DNA of 64,000 nt. Source: Effusibacillus consociatus (GTDB lineage: Bacteria; Bacillota; Bacilli; Tumebacillales; Effusibacillaceae). The stretch is from assembly GCF_042652925.1 (NCBI RefSeq), contig NZ_JBHSHC010000016.1, forward strand, positions 1-64,000. Reading direction: 5' to 3'. Positions 16,044-25,549 of this stretch are shown piece by piece. The position numbers and the translations under genes were made by a program. The notes beneath the pieces were generated by a model. That model had not been told where the DNA came from. It ran no database searches and worked only from the letters and a program-made list of their open reading frames with translations. The stretch's first letter is position 1. Each line of letters starts with the position of its first letter.

Positions 16044-17021
16044 ATGAAACTCGCGCATACAATCTGCGGCCTCGCAGTTCTTCTCACTGGCTCGTTGCTT
16101 TCCGCAGGATGTCATGCTCCTGCCTTGTCAACGATCAAGCCGGATAAGGAAAAGATTGCGGTTGGAATTGTCAGTTCAAAAGAACTGGCAAATTCCAAGG
16201 AAGTTCTGGAGTACACCGACAAGGTGTTTCAGCAATCCGCGGTCGTATTTGATATTCGCCCGCTCGAAAACGAAACGAAGGCACAAGAGGCCCTTGCTGC
16301 TCTGGCTTCGAATGAAAACATCGACTTGATTATTACCGAGTCGAAATACAGTCAATTTGTGGCCGAACTTGCAAAAACGAAGGATGAGAAAAAATTCGGG
16401 ATTGTCGGAAATGTACCGAATCCGGATCTGAAATCCGTACGTCTCGTGAATATCAATCGTGAACATCAGGCTTTCGTCGCGGGATTTCTGCTGGCAGGAG
16501 CCTCCCAGAAAGTACCGGTCGGAGTCATTGTGCAAACCCCTCGTTCTTCGGAATCACCCGATTGGAAAGGGGTAATGGAAGGAATTCATTACGCTGGCGT
16601 CTCCACCCCTCCAACGGTTGTCACCCTCGATGAAGCAATGGCACCTGAAGGAGGTGGGCGGCTTAAATCACTTGCGCCACGGTTTTTTGTGCTTCTTGAC
16701 CCTGTGTCTCCGGAGCAGTTGACAAGGCTTCAGGAAAGTGGAAAGCTGCTGTTCACCTTGCATGATTTGCCCAAAGTCTCTCCGAGTGTGGTTGCTCGTC
16801 CCAGACCGATTTTCACCGAAGGTGTGCAGGAAGAAGTTCAAGCTTTGTTGAATAATTCCTGGCAGGGCAAGCTTTCGGCAGCGGTTATGGGAACCGGGTA
16901 TTTTGATATTATACGGACAGAAGCATTTCCTACAGAACTGCTCAATCAGTCAAAGCGAGTTGAGGAGGGGTTGCGCAATCGGACCCTCCAACCGGAAACT
17001 TATCTGAAACCTCCTAAATAA
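16044..17021 (+). CDS. Med-like BMP-family lipoprotein
   Basis: A 325-residue secreted lipoprotein: signal peptide with lipobox LSAGC and the lipidated C23. The mature part has the periplasmic-binding fold of the BMP/PnrA family (FVAGFLLAGASQKVPVGVIV), as in B. subtilis Med, which affects competence, and PnrA, which binds nucleosides. No ABC permease genes are near, so a stand-alone role is likely. ATG 16044 was chosen because it begins the signal peptide; a TTG 16032 lies too close to the CAGGAG site. It precedes ymfK by 45 bases. Confidence 0.8.
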   Translation: MKLAHTICGLAVLLTGSLLSAGCHAPALSTIKPDKEKIAVGIVSSKELANSKEVLEYTDKVFQQSAVVFDIRPLENETKAQEALAALASNENIDLIITESKYSQFVAELAKTKDEKKFGIVGNVPNPDLKSVRLVNINREHQAFVAGFLLAGASQKVPVGVIVQTPRSSESPDWKGVMEGIHYAGVSTPPTVVTLDEAMAPEGGGRLKSLAPRFFVLLDPVSPEQLTRLQESGKLLFTLHDLPKVSPSVVARPRPIFTEGVQEEVQALLNNSWQGKLSAAVMGTGYFDIIRTEAFPTELLNQSKRVEEGLRNRTLQPETYLKPPK

Positions 17022-17066
17022 GAAGAGGAGAGACAAATAGAATGAAACCTCAGAAGGAGGGTGTAT

Positions 17067-17837
17067 ATGGAAGAATGGTATCTGGAATATCATATTCATA
17101 AAAACCGGCCCGGTTTGTTGGGAGACATTGCTTCTCTGCTGGGGATGTTATCGATTAACATCGTGACCGTTAACGGGGTGGAAGATGAGAACCGTGGATT
17201 TTTGATTCGCACGAATGACCGACAAAAAATCGCAGTGCTTCGAACGATGCTGCGTACAATTGAAAACATCAGCATTTCGGCACTGCGTCAACCGACTCTG
17301 CTCGATCGTCTCGCGCTGCGTCACGGACGATTCATTCGTCGTGAGTCGGAAAACGATAAAACGTATAAGTTTAACCGGGACGAATTGGGGATTTTGGTTG
17401 ATTTTCTGGGAGAGCTTCTCAAGAAGGAAGGGAATCAGGTAATCGGGATCCGCGGAATGCCTCGTGTTGGTAAAACAGAATCCATTGTGGCGGCAAGTGT
17501 GTATGCCAATAGACGGTGGTCATTCATTTCATCAACTCTGCTTCGACAGACCGTACGACATTCATTGTCGGAAGATGAACTGGTCTCCGATAACATGGTG
17601 TATATTCTGGACGGGATCGTATCGACGCTTCGTGCTACGGAGCAGCACCGTTCGCTGGTTCGGCAGATTATGCGCATGGAGGCGCCGAAGGTTATTGAAC
17701 ATCCGGATATTTTTGTGCGTGAAACGGAGTTTGGTTGGGATGCATTTGATCGAATCATTGAGCTCCGCAACACGGACGACGAAGTGATTACCTATGAAAC
17801 GATCCAAACCGGATTCACCTCTTTTGATATCAGTTAA
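17067..17837 (+). CDS. ymfK: YmfK-type DUF3388 protein (ACT + P-loop)
   Basis: A 256-residue conserved Bacillales protein. The first 75 residues resemble an ACT domain (YHIHKNRPGLLGDIASLLGM). A P-loop-like GIRGMPRVGKTES lies at 127-139, unusual for a protein without other clear ATPase motifs. In B. subtilis ymfK sits just upstream of the RodZ homologue ymfM, pgsA, cinA and recA, and the same order is kept here except for insertion of yajQ-like, rimO and a helicase gene. ATG 17067 follows AGAAGGAGGG at 7-base spacing. Its function is unknown. Confidence 0.85.
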   Translation: MEEWYLEYHIHKNRPGLLGDIASLLGMLSINIVTVNGVEDENRGFLIRTNDRQKIAVLRTMLRTIENISISALRQPTLLDRLALRHGRFIRRESENDKTYKFNRDELGILVDFLGELLKKEGNQVIGIRGMPRVGKTESIVAASVYANRRWSFISSTLLRQTVRHSLSEDELVSDNMVYILDGIVSTLRATEQHRSLVRQIMRMEAPKVIEHPDIFVRETEFGWDAFDRIIELRNTDDEVITYETIQTGFTSFDIS

Positions 17838-17869
17838 GTAACGTGAGGCAGGTCAAGCTGAAGGAGGCT

Positions 17870-18697
17870 ATGATCTTGAAAGAACTCGGAAGTATTTTAC
17901 GGACTGCCCGTGAAAGCAAAGGATTGACCCTTGATGAGATTCAGGAGCGCACCAAAATTCGAAAGCGTTATCTCGAAGCGATTGAAGAAGGGGAGCTTTC
18001 GATCCTTCCGGGGCTGGTTTATGCCCGCGGATTTATAAGAAACTATGCGGAACAGGTTGGACTTGATGGACAAGCGTTGCTTCAAGAGCATGGTTTGTCT
18101 GAAGATTCGCCCGCCGCAGCACCCGAACGGGCGAAACCGGTTCCTAAAGAAGCGGAAAAAAAAGAGAAGCCGCAACCAAAGATTGCTTCACCGGACCTTG
18201 GAGAAGGCAATCGAATATTCCCGCAAGTGGCAATGGCGGTTGCCGTAATCGGTCTTTTGGGAGTGGGGCTATGGTATCTCACAAACCGGGAAGCATCCCC
18301 GCAAACACCTGCTCCACAGGCACCGCAGGCACCGCAACAGACAACGCCGCCTGCGCAGCAGCCTGCGGTTCCAACGCCGCCTCCGCAACCGAAACCGGCG
18401 GAACCGTTAAAGGCTGAAACGAAGGGAAATGGCAAATCGGTGTATAAGGTGGAAGGCGACAAAATTAAACTGGAACTTCAAACAGCCAATGGCGATTGTT
18501 GGTTAGAGATCGTTGTGGATGGTGAAAGGAAATTCTACAAGGTGGCTGCAAAGGGGACTACTCTGACATTCGAAGGAACGAAAGAGGTACTTGTTGTTTC
18601 CGGAAATTCACCGGCATTGACCGTTAAGGTAAACGATTTGCCGGTGGAATTGGAACAGGTTAATGGGCCATATCAGTTTCTGTTTCAGAAGAAATAG
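17870..18697 (+). CDS. rodZ: RodZ-like cell-shape protein (YmfM)
   Basis: About 275 residues with the RodZ layout: N-terminal Cro/C1-type HTH (LGSILRTARESKGLTLDEIQ), one transmembrane segment (FPQVAMAVAVIGLLGVGLWY), a Pro/Gln/Ala-rich linker and a C-terminal DUF4115 beta domain. RodZ links MreB filaments to the elongasome. The start is uncertain: ATG 17870 lies only 2-3 bases after AAGGAGG, while TTG 17876 (MKELGSILRTAR) has ideal spacing and may be the real start. It lies immediately after ymfK, as in Bacillus. Confidence 0.9.
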   Translation: MILKELGSILRTARESKGLTLDEIQERTKIRKRYLEAIEEGELSILPGLVYARGFIRNYAEQVGLDGQALLQEHGLSEDSPAAAPERAKPVPKEAEKKEKPQPKIASPDLGEGNRIFPQVAMAVAVIGLLGVGLWYLTNREASPQTPAPQAPQAPQQTTPPAQQPAVPTPPPQPKPAEPLKAETKGNGKSVYKVEGDKIKLELQTANGDCWLEIVVDGERKFYKVAAKGTTLTFEGTKEVLVVSGNSPALTVKVNDLPVELEQVNGPYQFLFQKK

Positions 18698-18867
18698 TTC
18701 CCGCGTTCTCGGGTCACGACTTTCACTCCCTGGGCGCGGAGCGTTCTTTTCAGATGGTTGATTCGAATTAGAATCTCGCGGTGTATGCGATTCAGTCGGT
18801 TCAAATAGGGACGTTGCAGAGGATACGAAAAGCAGCAAAAATTTCCTGTGCAGGAGGCAAGACTAAG

Positions 18868-19362
18868 ATGGCAAAGGATGCATCGTTTGACATTGTGTCG
18901 AAAGTGGATCTCCAAGAAGTGAGAAACGCTGTAAATCAGGCGATAAAAGAATTGGAGTCCCGCTTTGATTTCAAGGGCAGCAAAAGCTCGATTGAACTGA
19001 AAGATGAAGAAATTGTATTGATTGGCGATGATGAATACAAGCTGGGGGCCGTGAATGACATTTTGCAGACCAAGCTGATCAAACGCGAAATCTCCCCCAA
19101 GTCCCTCCAGTACGGAAAAATCGAACCGGCATCGGGAGGAACCGTGCGCCAGGTTGTAAAGTTGGTGCAGGGGATTGACCAGGACAATGCGAAGAAAATA
19201 GTCAAGTTAATCAAGGATTCAAAAATCAAAGTACAAGCCGCAATCCAAGGAGATCAGGTGCGTGTTTCCGGGAAAAACCGGGACGATTTGCAAATGGTGA
19301 TCCAGCTTCTCAAGAAAGAAGACTTACCGATTGATCTCCAATTTACCAACTACCGATCATAA
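18868..19362 (+). CDS. yajQ: YajQ family nucleotide-binding protein
   Basis: A 164-residue UPF0234/YajQ protein made of two ferredoxin-like domains. The start MAKDASFDIVSKVDLQEVRN and KREISPKSLQYGKIEPASGG are close to the family consensus. Homologues bind tRNA, nucleotides, and in Xanthomonas c-di-GMP, but the role in Firmicutes is not settled. ATG 18868 follows CAGGAGGCAAGACTAAG. It sits between rodZ and rimO; a 170-base stretch before it shows no RNA gene. Confidence 0.9.
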   Translation: MAKDASFDIVSKVDLQEVRNAVNQAIKELESRFDFKGSKSSIELKDEEIVLIGDDEYKLGAVNDILQTKLIKREISPKSLQYGKIEPASGGTVRQVVKLVQGIDQDNAKKIVKLIKDSKIKVQAAIQGDQVRVSGKNRDDLQMVIQLLKKEDLPIDLQFTNYRS

Positions 19363-19493
19363 TTTTTGACTTCCCCCATCCTTTCGTATATACTTTGATA
19401 TTGGTAAAGTATCTGTATTCTCAACGACTTGAGTGGTATCGGTCTGGATTGCTTAAGCAAACCGGGCCTTTGATATTTAGGATGGGGGAAAAC

Positions 19494-20825
19494 ATGAGTC
19501 AGAAACTAGCGGTTGTAACACTGGGGTGCGAAAAAAATCTGGTAGATTCTGAAGTGATGATGGGTCTTGTCTCGAAAAAAGGGTATGAAGTGGTTGGGAA
19601 CCCTGAAGAGGCGGACGTAATCATTGTCAATACATGCGGATTTATTGATGCCGCCAAGGCAGAATCGGTCGAGACCATTTTATCAATGGCCCAGCATAAA
19701 GAAGACGGATCATGCAAGGCGCTGCTTGTGGCAGGATGTATGGCGCAAAGATACCAAGACGAACTGATTACCGAGATTCCGGAAATTGACGGGATCGTCG
19801 GGACAGGTGAATACTATAGAATTGACGAACTGATTGACCGGGCGATTTACGGTGATGAAAAACCGCAATTCCTGGGCAATCCGGTGTATCTGTATGACGA
19901 AATGACTCCTCGTCTCATGACTGGTGGGTCTTCCGCTTATGTGAAAATTGCGGAGGGATGCGACCATTCCTGCACGTTCTGCATCATACCGAAGATGCGG
20001 GGGAAGTTCCGTTCCCGTCCGATCGAATCAATCGTGGCGGAGGCAGAGTCGCTTGTTAAGCAAGGCGTTAAAGAAATCATGCTGATTGCGCAAGATTCAA
20101 CCCAATATGGGCTTGACGTATACGGTAAGCGCAATCTGCATGGTTTATTGGAGGCTTTGAATCAGGTAGAAGGATTGGAATGGATTCGCTTGCATTATGC
20201 GTATCCGGGATTCTTCACGGATGAAGTAATTGATGCTTTTGCCCGGCTGCCGAAGGTTGCCAAGTACATTGACATGCCTCTTCAGCATTCGGAAGACCAT
20301 ATTTTGAAAGCAATGCGGCGTCCCGGACATCAAGCTCAAATTCGAAAGCTCGTCTCCAAGATCCGCGATCGTGTGCCTGAGATAGCTTTTCGTACTTCGT
20401 TTATAGTGGGGTTCCCTGGCGAAACAGAACAGGACTTCGAGAATCTCTGCAATTTCGTGCGTGAAATCGGATTTGACCATATTGGTGTGTTTACGTACTC
20501 ACCTGAAGAAGGAACACCTTCTGCCGAAATGGACAATCAGGTGCCGCAGGAAGTTAAAGAACGGCGTGCCAGCATCCTTATGGAAGTGGGGCGTGAAGTG
20601 GCCGCCGAGAAGAATGCGGAGCGTGTGGGCCGTGAATTAAAGGTGCTGATCGAACGCCAGGACGATGAAAATCCTGCTGTATATATCGGGAGAACCGAAT
20701 ATGACGCGAAGGAAATTGATGGACAGGTGTTTGTAACCGGGAATCGGGAGATCCGAATTGGCGATACAGTGAATGTTCGAATCACCCATTCCTACGATTT
20801 TGACTTGGCAGGGGAGTGTGTGTAA
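19494..20825 (+). CDS. rimO: RimO, ribosomal protein S12 methylthiotransferase
   Basis: Radical SAM enzyme that adds a methylthio group to the conserved aspartate of ribosomal protein S12. UPF0004 domain cysteines are C12, C48 and C82 for the auxiliary cluster; the radical SAM motif GCDHSCTFC gives C156, C160 and C163. A TRAM domain ends the 443 residues. ATG 19494 follows GATGGGGGAAAAC. It is distinguished from the paralogue MiaB (41256) by the CEKNLVDSE start and shorter N-terminus. It abuts pgsA with one base between the genes. Confidence 0.95.
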   Translation: MSQKLAVVTLGCEKNLVDSEVMMGLVSKKGYEVVGNPEEADVIIVNTCGFIDAAKAESVETILSMAQHKEDGSCKALLVAGCMAQRYQDELITEIPEIDGIVGTGEYYRIDELIDRAIYGDEKPQFLGNPVYLYDEMTPRLMTGGSSAYVKIAEGCDHSCTFCIIPKMRGKFRSRPIESIVAEAESLVKQGVKEIMLIAQDSTQYGLDVYGKRNLHGLLEALNQVEGLEWIRLHYAYPGFFTDEVIDAFARLPKVAKYIDMPLQHSEDHILKAMRRPGHQAQIRKLVSKIRDRVPEIAFRTSFIVGFPGETEQDFENLCNFVREIGFDHIGVFTYSPEEGTPSAEMDNQVPQEVKERRASILMEVGREVAAEKNAERVGRELKVLIERQDDENPAVYIGRTEYDAKEIDGQVFVTGNREIRIGDTVNVRITHSYDFDLAGECV

Positions 20826-20826
20826 G

Positions 20827-21408
20827 GTGAATTTGGCTAACCGTATTACGATAGCCAGGATTTTTCTGATTCCGGTTGTCTTGCTGTTCTTGCTTGTCCG
20901 TTTTGATTTTGGATATTTTAAGATAGGCGGACACACAACTACGGTTAGCGAAATTGTGGCTGCACTCATCTTTATTATCGCTGCGGCTACGGACGGACTT
21001 GATGGATATATCGCTCGGAAACGAAAAATGGTCACCAATTTCGGCAAATTTCTCGATCCGTTGGCAGATAAATTATTAGTGACAGCTGCTTTGGTATCGT
21101 TGGTTGAAATGGGTCGAATCGGGGCGGTTGAAACGATCATCATTATATTCCGTGAATTCGTGATATCGGGGTTAAGAACGATTGCTGCCTCAGAAGGGAT
21201 CATCCTTGCGGCAAGCAAACTCGGCAAATTGAAGACCACTTTGCAAATCATCGCGATTTCCGCTTTGATACTCAATAATTTTCCGTTTTCCTATATAGAT
21301 TTTCCGTTTGCTCAGATCATGGTATTTGCAGCTGTTGTGGTAACGATTTGGTCAGGGGTTGATTACCTCAGGAAGAACAAGCACGTGATTTACAGCGGCC
21401 GAATTTAG
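20827..21408 (+). CDS. pgsA: PgsA, phosphatidylglycerophosphate synthase
   Basis: CDP-alcohol phosphatidyltransferase that makes phosphatidylglycerol phosphate from CDP-diacylglycerol and glycerol-3-phosphate at the membrane. The signature D-G-x2-A-R-x8-G-x3-D-x3-D appears as DGLDGYIARKRK followed by GKFLDPLADK. There are about five transmembrane helices in 193 residues, the usual length. GTG 20827 (NLANRITIAR) was chosen; the longer upstream reading overlaps rimO by 50 bases. A strong terminator follows, before cinA. Confidence 0.95.
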   Translation: MNLANRITIARIFLIPVVLLFLLVRFDFGYFKIGGHTTTVSEIVAALIFIIAAATDGLDGYIARKRKMVTNFGKFLDPLADKLLVTAALVSLVEMGRIGAVETIIIIFREFVISGLRTIAASEGIILAASKLGKLKTTLQIIAISALILNNFPFSYIDFPFAQIMVFAAVVVTIWSGVDYLRKNKHVIYSGRI

Positions 21409-21411
21409 TGG

Positions 21412-21445
21412 AAAAGGAAGATAGTGACCTATCTTCCTTTTCTCT
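21412..21445 (+). terminator. intrinsic terminator between pgsA and cinA
   Basis: GGAAGATAG (21416-21424) pairs perfectly with CTATCTTCC (21429-21437) with a TGAC loop, flanked by AAAA and TTTT. The cinA ribosome-binding site begins 16 bases later, so some read-through is likely. Confidence 0.75.
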
Positions 21446-21467
21446 CTTGATTGAAGGAGGGGCTTGC

Positions 21468-22700
21468 ATGCGGGGAGAAATTATCGGGGTCGGTACAGAG
21501 CTGCTTTTGGGACAAATTGCAAATACCAACGCGCAATACATATCTGACAAATTAGCCCTTGAAGGGGTAAGCATCTTTTACCATCAAGCGGTTGGCGATA
21601 ACCAGGATCGCATTAAGCAGGTGCTTTCCATTGCTCATTTGCGTTCGGAAATCATTGTATTAACCGGCGGATTGGGCCCGACTGATGATGATCTGACCCG
21701 TGAATCTGTGGCCGACTTTTTGAATCGCAAGTTGGAATTGGATGCGAACGCACTGCGCAAGTTGGAGCAATTTTTCGCTGGATACGGCCGTGAGATGCCG
21801 TCGAATAACCGGAAGCAAGTGATGCTGATTGAGGGAGGACGTTTTCTGGAAAATCCCCGCGGCACCGCTCCCGGACAATATGTGGAAGCTGACGGACGTC
21901 ATTACTTCCTGCTGCCTGGCCCCCCTACGGAACTCAGGGCGATGGTCACCGATCAGGTAATTCCAATCATTCGCTCAATCGTTGGACAGCAAATGACGAT
22001 TCGGTCTCGTGTATTGCGGCTCTTTGGCATCGGGGAATCCGCCATGGAATTGGAAATTTCCGATATCCTCAAGAACCAAGCCAATCCCACAGTGGCTCCT
22101 CTGGCTTCGGAAGGAGAAGTAACCCTCCGCATTACCGCCAAAGCCGGCTCCGAGAATGAAGCATACGCTTTGATTGACCCGGTTGAAGCACAATTGCGCC
22201 AACGTTTGGGGAAATATATATACGGGATCGACGATGAAATCCTTCCCGTAGCGGTTGGAAAACGTTTGTCCGCACGGGGACAAACTGTCTCATTGGTTGA
22301 AAGCTGCACCGGCGGATTGCTTGCGTCCATGATTACTGACATCCCCGGGAGCTCCGGGTACTTCAAGCAAAGCTGGGTGACATATGATAATGAAGCGAAA
22401 TCCGCACAGTTGGGTGTTCCGAAGGAACTCTTGCTAACCCACGGGGCGGTTTCCGAAGAGTGCGCCCGTTCAATGGCTGAAGGAGCCAGATCTCGCTCCG
22501 GCTCAGATTGGGCAATTTCGATTACCGGAATTGCCGGGCCTGGAGGGGCCACCCAAGAAAAGCCTGTAGGTCTTGTATATATTGCGGTAGCCGGCCCGGA
22601 TGGCACAACCGCAAAGGAGTTTCGCTTTCGTGGAGATCGTCAGCAGATTCGAATCCGTGCGGCCAAAAATGCGCTTTATTCATTAGTGAAACGTTTATAG
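21468..22700 (+). CDS. cinA: CinA, competence/damage-inducible protein
   Basis: A 410-residue protein with an N-terminal MoaB/MogA-like (COG1058) domain, containing VLTGGLGPTDDDLT, and a C-terminal NMN deamidase domain with SLVESCTGGLLASMITDIPG and SITGIAGPGGAT. The family recycles pyridine nucleotides (NMN deamidase and ADP-ribose pyrophosphatase). In many Gram-positives it precedes recA and is competence-linked; here a helicase gene is interposed. ATG 21468 follows GAAGGAGGGGCTTGC. Confidence 0.94.
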   Translation: MRGEIIGVGTELLLGQIANTNAQYISDKLALEGVSIFYHQAVGDNQDRIKQVLSIAHLRSEIIVLTGGLGPTDDDLTRESVADFLNRKLELDANALRKLEQFFAGYGREMPSNNRKQVMLIEGGRFLENPRGTAPGQYVEADGRHYFLLPGPPTELRAMVTDQVIPIIRSIVGQQMTIRSRVLRLFGIGESAMELEISDILKNQANPTVAPLASEGEVTLRITAKAGSENEAYALIDPVEAQLRQRLGKYIYGIDDEILPVAVGKRLSARGQTVSLVESCTGGLLASMITDIPGSSGYFKQSWVTYDNEAKSAQLGVPKELLLTHGAVSEECARSMAEGARSRSGSDWAISITGIAGPGGATQEKPVGLVYIAVAGPDGTTAKEFRFRGDRQQIRIRAAKNALYSLVKRL

Positions 22701-22712
22701 AAAGGTGATAGA

Positions 22713-24299
22713 ATGGCTACATTTTCAGAACTTGGATTAAGCAAAAAGGTACAACAAGCAATCGATGAAATGGGGTTTGAAGAACCCTCTCCGATACAGG
22801 CGCAATGTATTCCTGTCGTTTTGTCCGGACGGGATGTTATCGGGCAAGCTCAGACGGGCACAGGGAAGACAGCGGCTTTTGGGATCCCTTTGGTCGAAAT
22901 GTCTTCCACAACCTCCAGATTTGTACAATCGTTAATTTTAACTCCGACAAGGGAGTTGGCAATCCAGGTTGCAGGTGAGCTGCGAAAAATCTCCCGTTAT
23001 AAGCGAGTCCGGACCCTGCCTATTTACGGCGGGCAATCGATTGGACATCAAATTAGGGCACTGCAGCAAGGGGTTCATATCGTGATTGGCACGCCGGGGC
23101 GCGTTCTGGACCATATTCGGAGGGGCACCCTCAAACTCGATAAACTGCGGACGATTGTATTGGATGAATCAGATGAAATGCTCGATATGGGATTTATTGA
23201 TGATATCGAAGCCATCCTGAAGGAAACCCCACAGGAACGTCAGACACTGTTATTCTCTGCAACAATGCCTGATTTGGTGAAAAAACTTGCCAAGCGTTAC
23301 ATGAAAGACCCTGTTAACGTGACAATTAACAGGGGCGACGTTTCGGTTCCGTTGATTGAACAGGTGTATTACAAGGTTCTCGAGCGCAACAAGTTGGAAA
23401 GCTTGTGCAGAATTATTGACAGTGAGGAAATTCAACTGGGAATCATATTCTGCCGTACAAAGCGAGGCGTCGATGAATTAACGGAAGCGTTGATTTCCCG
23501 CGGTTATATGGCGGATGGTCTGCACGGTGATTTGTCGCAGGCACAGCGGGACCGTGTGATGAAAAAATTCCGCAACGGAGATATCGAGATGCTGATTGCA
23601 ACTGACGTGGCCGCTCGCGGGATTGATGTGGGCAATGTATCCCATGTGGTTAACTACGATATTCCCCAAGACCCGGAATCCTACGTTCACCGGATTGGAC
23701 GAACAGGTCGAGCGGGGAAACGCGGCTTGGCAATTACTCTTGTTACTCCGCGGGAATTCAAGCTTTTTAAGTCCATTGAAAAAGAAACGAAAGCAAAGAT
23801 GGTGGGAAAAGAAGTGCCATCTCTTGCAGATGTAGCCGAACGTCAAGCTGAAATGTGGCGTGACCGGCTTCGTGCCTCCCTGCAAGAAGGAGGGCTGGCC
23901 CACTACAGAGCGATTTTGGGCAATTTAGTTGATGAATTTGACCCGGTTGATTTGGCGGCTGCCGCGCTAAAACTAAGCGCCGGTGACCTCGCCAGCGATG
24001 AGCCGCAGGATTATGATTTTGGAGACACTGGAGCGGCTCCCGGAAAGGTACGTTTCTTTATCAATATTGGCCGCAGCGCCAACATTGGACCTGCTGATTT
24101 GATTAAATTCATCTCGGAAGAAGCGGGGATTCCAGGTCAAGCGATCGGTAAAATCGATATCTTTGACAAGTTCACCTTCCTGGAGGTGGAGCAAGAATCA
24201 GCGCCGTTTGTTTTTGAGTCATTGCGGCAGACTCGGATGAACGGTTCTCGCGTGAATTTGGAACCTGCGCGGCCGAGAGAACGAATTTCTCGAAGATAG
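22713..24299 (+). CDS. DEAD-box RNA helicase with variant DESD motif
   Basis: ATP-dependent RNA helicase of 528 residues, CshA/DeaD type. Motifs in order: Q motif near 29, AQTGTGKT (46-53), PTRELAIQ, GTPGR, motif II at 151-154, SAT, ARGIDV, HRIGRTGR. Motif II reads DESD instead of DEAD. The C-terminus has a DbpA/CsdA RNA-binding domain (VRFFINIGRSANIGPADLIK). Its placement between cinA and recA differs from Bacillus. ATG 22713 follows AAAGGTGATAGA. It probably acts in rRNA assembly or mRNA turnover, fitting with rny nearby. Confidence 0.92.
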   Translation: MATFSELGLSKKVQQAIDEMGFEEPSPIQAQCIPVVLSGRDVIGQAQTGTGKTAAFGIPLVEMSSTTSRFVQSLILTPTRELAIQVAGELRKISRYKRVRTLPIYGGQSIGHQIRALQQGVHIVIGTPGRVLDHIRRGTLKLDKLRTIVLDESDEMLDMGFIDDIEAILKETPQERQTLLFSATMPDLVKKLAKRYMKDPVNVTINRGDVSVPLIEQVYYKVLERNKLESLCRIIDSEEIQLGIIFCRTKRGVDELTEALISRGYMADGLHGDLSQAQRDRVMKKFRNGDIEMLIATDVAARGIDVGNVSHVVNYDIPQDPESYVHRIGRTGRAGKRGLAITLVTPREFKLFKSIEKETKAKMVGKEVPSLADVAERQAEMWRDRLRASLQEGGLAHYRAILGNLVDEFDPVDLAAAALKLSAGDLASDEPQDYDFGDTGAAPGKVRFFINIGRSANIGPADLIKFISEEAGIPGQAIGKIDIFDKFTFLEVEQESAPFVFESLRQTRMNGSRVNLEPARPRERISRR

Positions 24300-24308
24300 T
24301 CACGTTCC

Positions 24309-24341
24309 AGCGGATTGCCCGGTCCAGTTGGGCAGTCCGCT
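24309..24341 (+). other. hairpin after helicase gene
   Basis: AGCGGA plus GCCC (24309-24320) pair with GGGC plus TCCGCT (24330-24341). No T tract follows, so it may be a weak terminator or an mRNA-stabilising 3' stem. Confidence 0.45.
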
Positions 24342-24390
24342 TAACCTGTCCTTATTAGCATATACACCGATAATAAATTATATTATTTTA

Positions 24391-24431
24391 CGGAACAAAT
24401 GTTTGCTTTTTTATTTTAATTGTTGTAATAT
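24391..24431 (+). promoter_or_regulatory. recA promoter with LexA box
   Basis: A promoter TTGCTT (24403-24408), 17 bases, TAATAT (24426-24431). GAACaaatGTTT (24393-24404) overlaps the -35 and matches the LexA core GAAC-N4-GTTC with one mismatch. It explains SOS control of recA. Confidence 0.65.
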
Positions 24432-24505
24432 GGTAGCAGGAACTAAGGGCTGTCAGAACGAAGGTAGTAAAGTGATTTTTTTGTCGAAAAAGGAGAGGTA
24501 TAAGA

Positions 24506-25549
24506 GTGAGCGATCGAAAAGCAGCGCTTGATATGGCGTTACGTCAGATTGAGAAGCAATTTGGGAAAGGCTCAATCATGAAGCTGGGCGAAGCATCCGG
24601 TGTCATGACTGTTGAGACGATCTCTTCCGGATCATTAGCGATTGATATTGCTTTGGGAGTTGGAGGATTCCCGCGGGGAAGAATTGTTGAGGTATATGGT
24701 CCTGAATCGTCCGGTAAGACCACAGTTACATTACATGCAATTGCAGAAGTTCAAAAGCGCGGTGGACAAGCTGCGTTTATTGATGCCGAACATGCATTGG
24801 ACCCTATTTATGCACAAAAACTAGGCGTCAACATAGATGAATTATTGATCGCTCAACCGGATACCGGGGAACAGGCACTTGAAATTGCGGAGGCATTGGT
24901 TCGCTCTGGCGCGGTAGATATTATTGTCATCGACTCCGTTGCTGCTTTGGTGCCAAAGGCTGAAATCGAAGGGGAAATGGGAGACTCTCACGTAGGTTTG
25001 CAAGCTCGCCTTATGTCACAGGCTCTTCGCAAGCTTTCAGGGGCGATCTCGAAGTCCAAGACAATTGCAATTTTCATTAACCAGATCCGGGAAAAAGTGG
25101 GGGTCATGTTTGGGAACCCGGAAACTACGACCGGTGGACGGGCACTCAAATTCTATTCGACTATCCGTCTTGAAGTGCGTCGTGCCGAAGCTCTGAAACA
25201 GGGAAATGACCTGGTCGGAAATCGGACGAAGGTGAAAGTTGTAAAAAACAAAGTGGCTCCGCCGTTTAAATCTGTCGATGTCGATATCATGTTCGGGGAA
25301 GGGATTTCACGCGAAGGCACTATTATCGATATGGGAACTGATCTCGACATCATTGCGAAGAGCGGGGCTTGGTATTCATTTGAAGACGAGCGTCTCGGGC
25401 AAGGCCGGGAGAACGCAAAACAGTTTTTGAAAGACCACCCTCAAATAGCCGATAAAATTGAACAAAAGATTCGCGAGGTGTATCAAGTCGGGGCACCAGT
25501 GGCGGTTCCTACCGGCTTTGAAGATGACGAGGAGTTCATTGATGAATGA
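24506..25549 (+). CDS. recA: RecA recombinase
   Basis: 347-residue recombinase for homologous recombination and LexA self-cleavage. Walker A GPESSGKTT is at residues 65-73; LVPKAEIEGEMGD and GNPETTTGGRALKFYST are typical RecA stretches; the C-terminus is acidic (DDEEFIDE). GTG 24506 follows AAAAGGAGAGGTATAAGA. An SOS-type promoter lies about 75 bases upstream. It overlaps recX by 4 bases (ATGA), so the regulator is made in step with it. Confidence 0.98.
   Translation: MSDRKAALDMALRQIEKQFGKGSIMKLGEASGVMTVETISSGSLAIDIALGVGGFPRGRIVEVYGPESSGKTTVTLHAIAEVQKRGGQAAFIDAEHALDPIYAQKLGVNIDELLIAQPDTGEQALEIAEALVRSGAVDIIVIDSVAALVPKAEIEGEMGDSHVGLQARLMSQALRKLSGAISKSKTIAIFINQIREKVGVMFGNPETTTGGRALKFYSTIRLEVRRAEALKQGNDLVGNRTKVKVVKNKVAPPFKSVDVDIMFGEGISREGTIIDMGTDLDIIAKSGAWYSFEDERLGQGRENAKQFLKDHPQIADKIEQKIREVYQVGAPVAVPTGFEDDEEFIDE

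Noticed and set aside
18698..18867. tRNA or small RNA between rodZ and the yajQ-like gene
   Set aside because: No cloverleaf or CCA end and no stable terminator could be found.
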